Source: Rhodothermales bacterium (GTDB lineage: Bacteria > Bacteroidota > Rhodothermia > Rhodothermales > VXPQ01). Taken from it: DNA of 14,763 nucleotides. The first letter of the stretch is position 1. Every line of letters starts with the position of its first letter. Where the stretch lies: assembly GCA_028283985.1 (NCBI GenBank), contig JANQSQ010000012.1, positions 1-14,763 of the forward strand, written 5' to 3'. The notes under the pieces are model-generated. The model was not told the DNA's origin. It did no database searches and saw only the letters and a program-made list of their open reading frames with translations. Both the position numbers and the translations under genes were made by a program. Of the stretch, positions 14,417-14,763 are shown in pieces.

Positions 14417-14763
14417 ATGGATGGTCCCAAAGCAAGGGCGCCGCGGGCCGTAACGGCAATGATTTTCTTTGTGCTGGCCGCGACCGGAGCCGGGCAGGCG
14501 CATGCCCAGCAGCCTCCGGGCAAAACGGGCGTCGGCGTACAGTTCGGGCAACCCGGCGGCGTTTCCGTGAAACTGTATCGAAAGCCGGGATTCGCATACG
14601 AGGGGCTGGCTGCATGGAATCTCAGCGATTTTTTCTTCCTCAGCGGGCACGCGCTGTATGAACGCGCGATTCCTGATTCCCCCCTCGGTTATTATCTTGG
14701 ACCGGGCGGGATAGCAGGGATACAAAAAGAAGATTCGCAAAGCGATTTCGTCGTTGGCGTAAG
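14417..14763 (+). CDS. Exported outer-membrane beta-barrel-like protein (5' part, runs off the window)
   Basis: The ORF stays open to the window end (115 codons visible). It begins with a clear signal peptide: basic n-region (KARAPR), hydrophobic stretch about 11-25, and cleavage after AHA near residue 30. The mature start GKTGVGVQFGQPGGVSVKLY, with G-V-x-F-G-x-P-x-G-x-S-x-K spacing, followed by aromatic-rich alternating strands (FAYEGLAAWNLSD, FFFLSGHALYER, GYYLGPGGIAGI), matches a common family of small outer-membrane beta-barrel proteins of unknown function, recognised from memory. The pattern of beta-strands two residues in register supports a membrane barrel. It lies 56 bp downstream of the 'asparagine synthetase B'-like gene on the same strand and may share its transcript. 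The ATG at 14417 has no Shine-Dalgarno. The frame is open upstream into non-ATG codons, but the signal peptide argues for this start. No function can be given. Confidence 0.7.
   Translation, partial: MDGPKARAPRAVTAMIFFVLAATGAGQAHAQQPPGKTGVGVQFGQPGGVSVKLYRKPGFAYEGLAAWNLSDFFFLSGHALYERAIPDSPLGYYLGPGGIAGIQKEDSQSDFVVGV

Overview
The window is ordinary chromosomal DNA of moderately high G+C (judged by eye, not computed) from a Gram-negative bacterium of the Bacteroidota/Rhodothermota side of the FCB group. This placement is an inference from three things: a BamA gene followed by two tandem OmpH/Skp genes, a secreted member of the family usually labelled 'asparagine synthetase B' in Bacteroidota genomes, and start codons mostly without Shine-Dalgarno sequences. 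It fits a Rhodothermales-like lineage best, but the genus cannot be fixed from sequence reading alone. I see no mobile elements, tRNA or rRNA genes, or CRISPR arrays.

Left edge, + strand (1-1863): the end of an arginine operon. It holds the C-terminal part of an M20 metallopeptidase (ArgE/ArgE'-like deacylase) that overlaps argH by four bases (ATGA).

Centre, - strand (1875-11000): eight genes read leftward, in transcription order dxr, rseP, uppS, bamA, ompH-1, ompH-2, panB, surE. dxr makes isoprenoid precursor. uppS elongates isoprenoids into the undecaprenyl carrier used for cell-wall and surface-polymer synthesis. rseP is a site-2 intramembrane protease. BamA inserts outer-membrane proteins, and the OmpH/Skp proteins are periplasmic chaperones that feed it. 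panB (pantothenate/CoA) and surE (nucleotide phosphatase) close the run. The gene set matches the well-known proteobacterial envelope cluster (dxr-uppS-cdsA-rseP-bamA-skp), but the order differs and cdsA is absent from it. A 142-bp gap with a perfect 8-bp hairpin separates uppS from bamA, and a 113-bp gap with an inverted repeat separates dxr from rseP. surE has a canonical AGGAGG ribosome site, unlike most genes here. surE and argH are convergent, 11 bp apart.

Right edge, + strand (11077-14763): a divergent set of three exported proteins. They are a large periplasmic TPR protein, a secreted member of the so-called asparagine synthetase B family (overlapping the TPR gene by ATGA), and the start of a small outer-membrane beta-barrel-like protein cut by the window end. 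This trio has no assured function and is the least understood part of the window. I found no clearly novel system. The strongest lead is the secreted 'asparagine synthetase B' family protein, whose usual name does not fit its sequence, together with its TPR partner.
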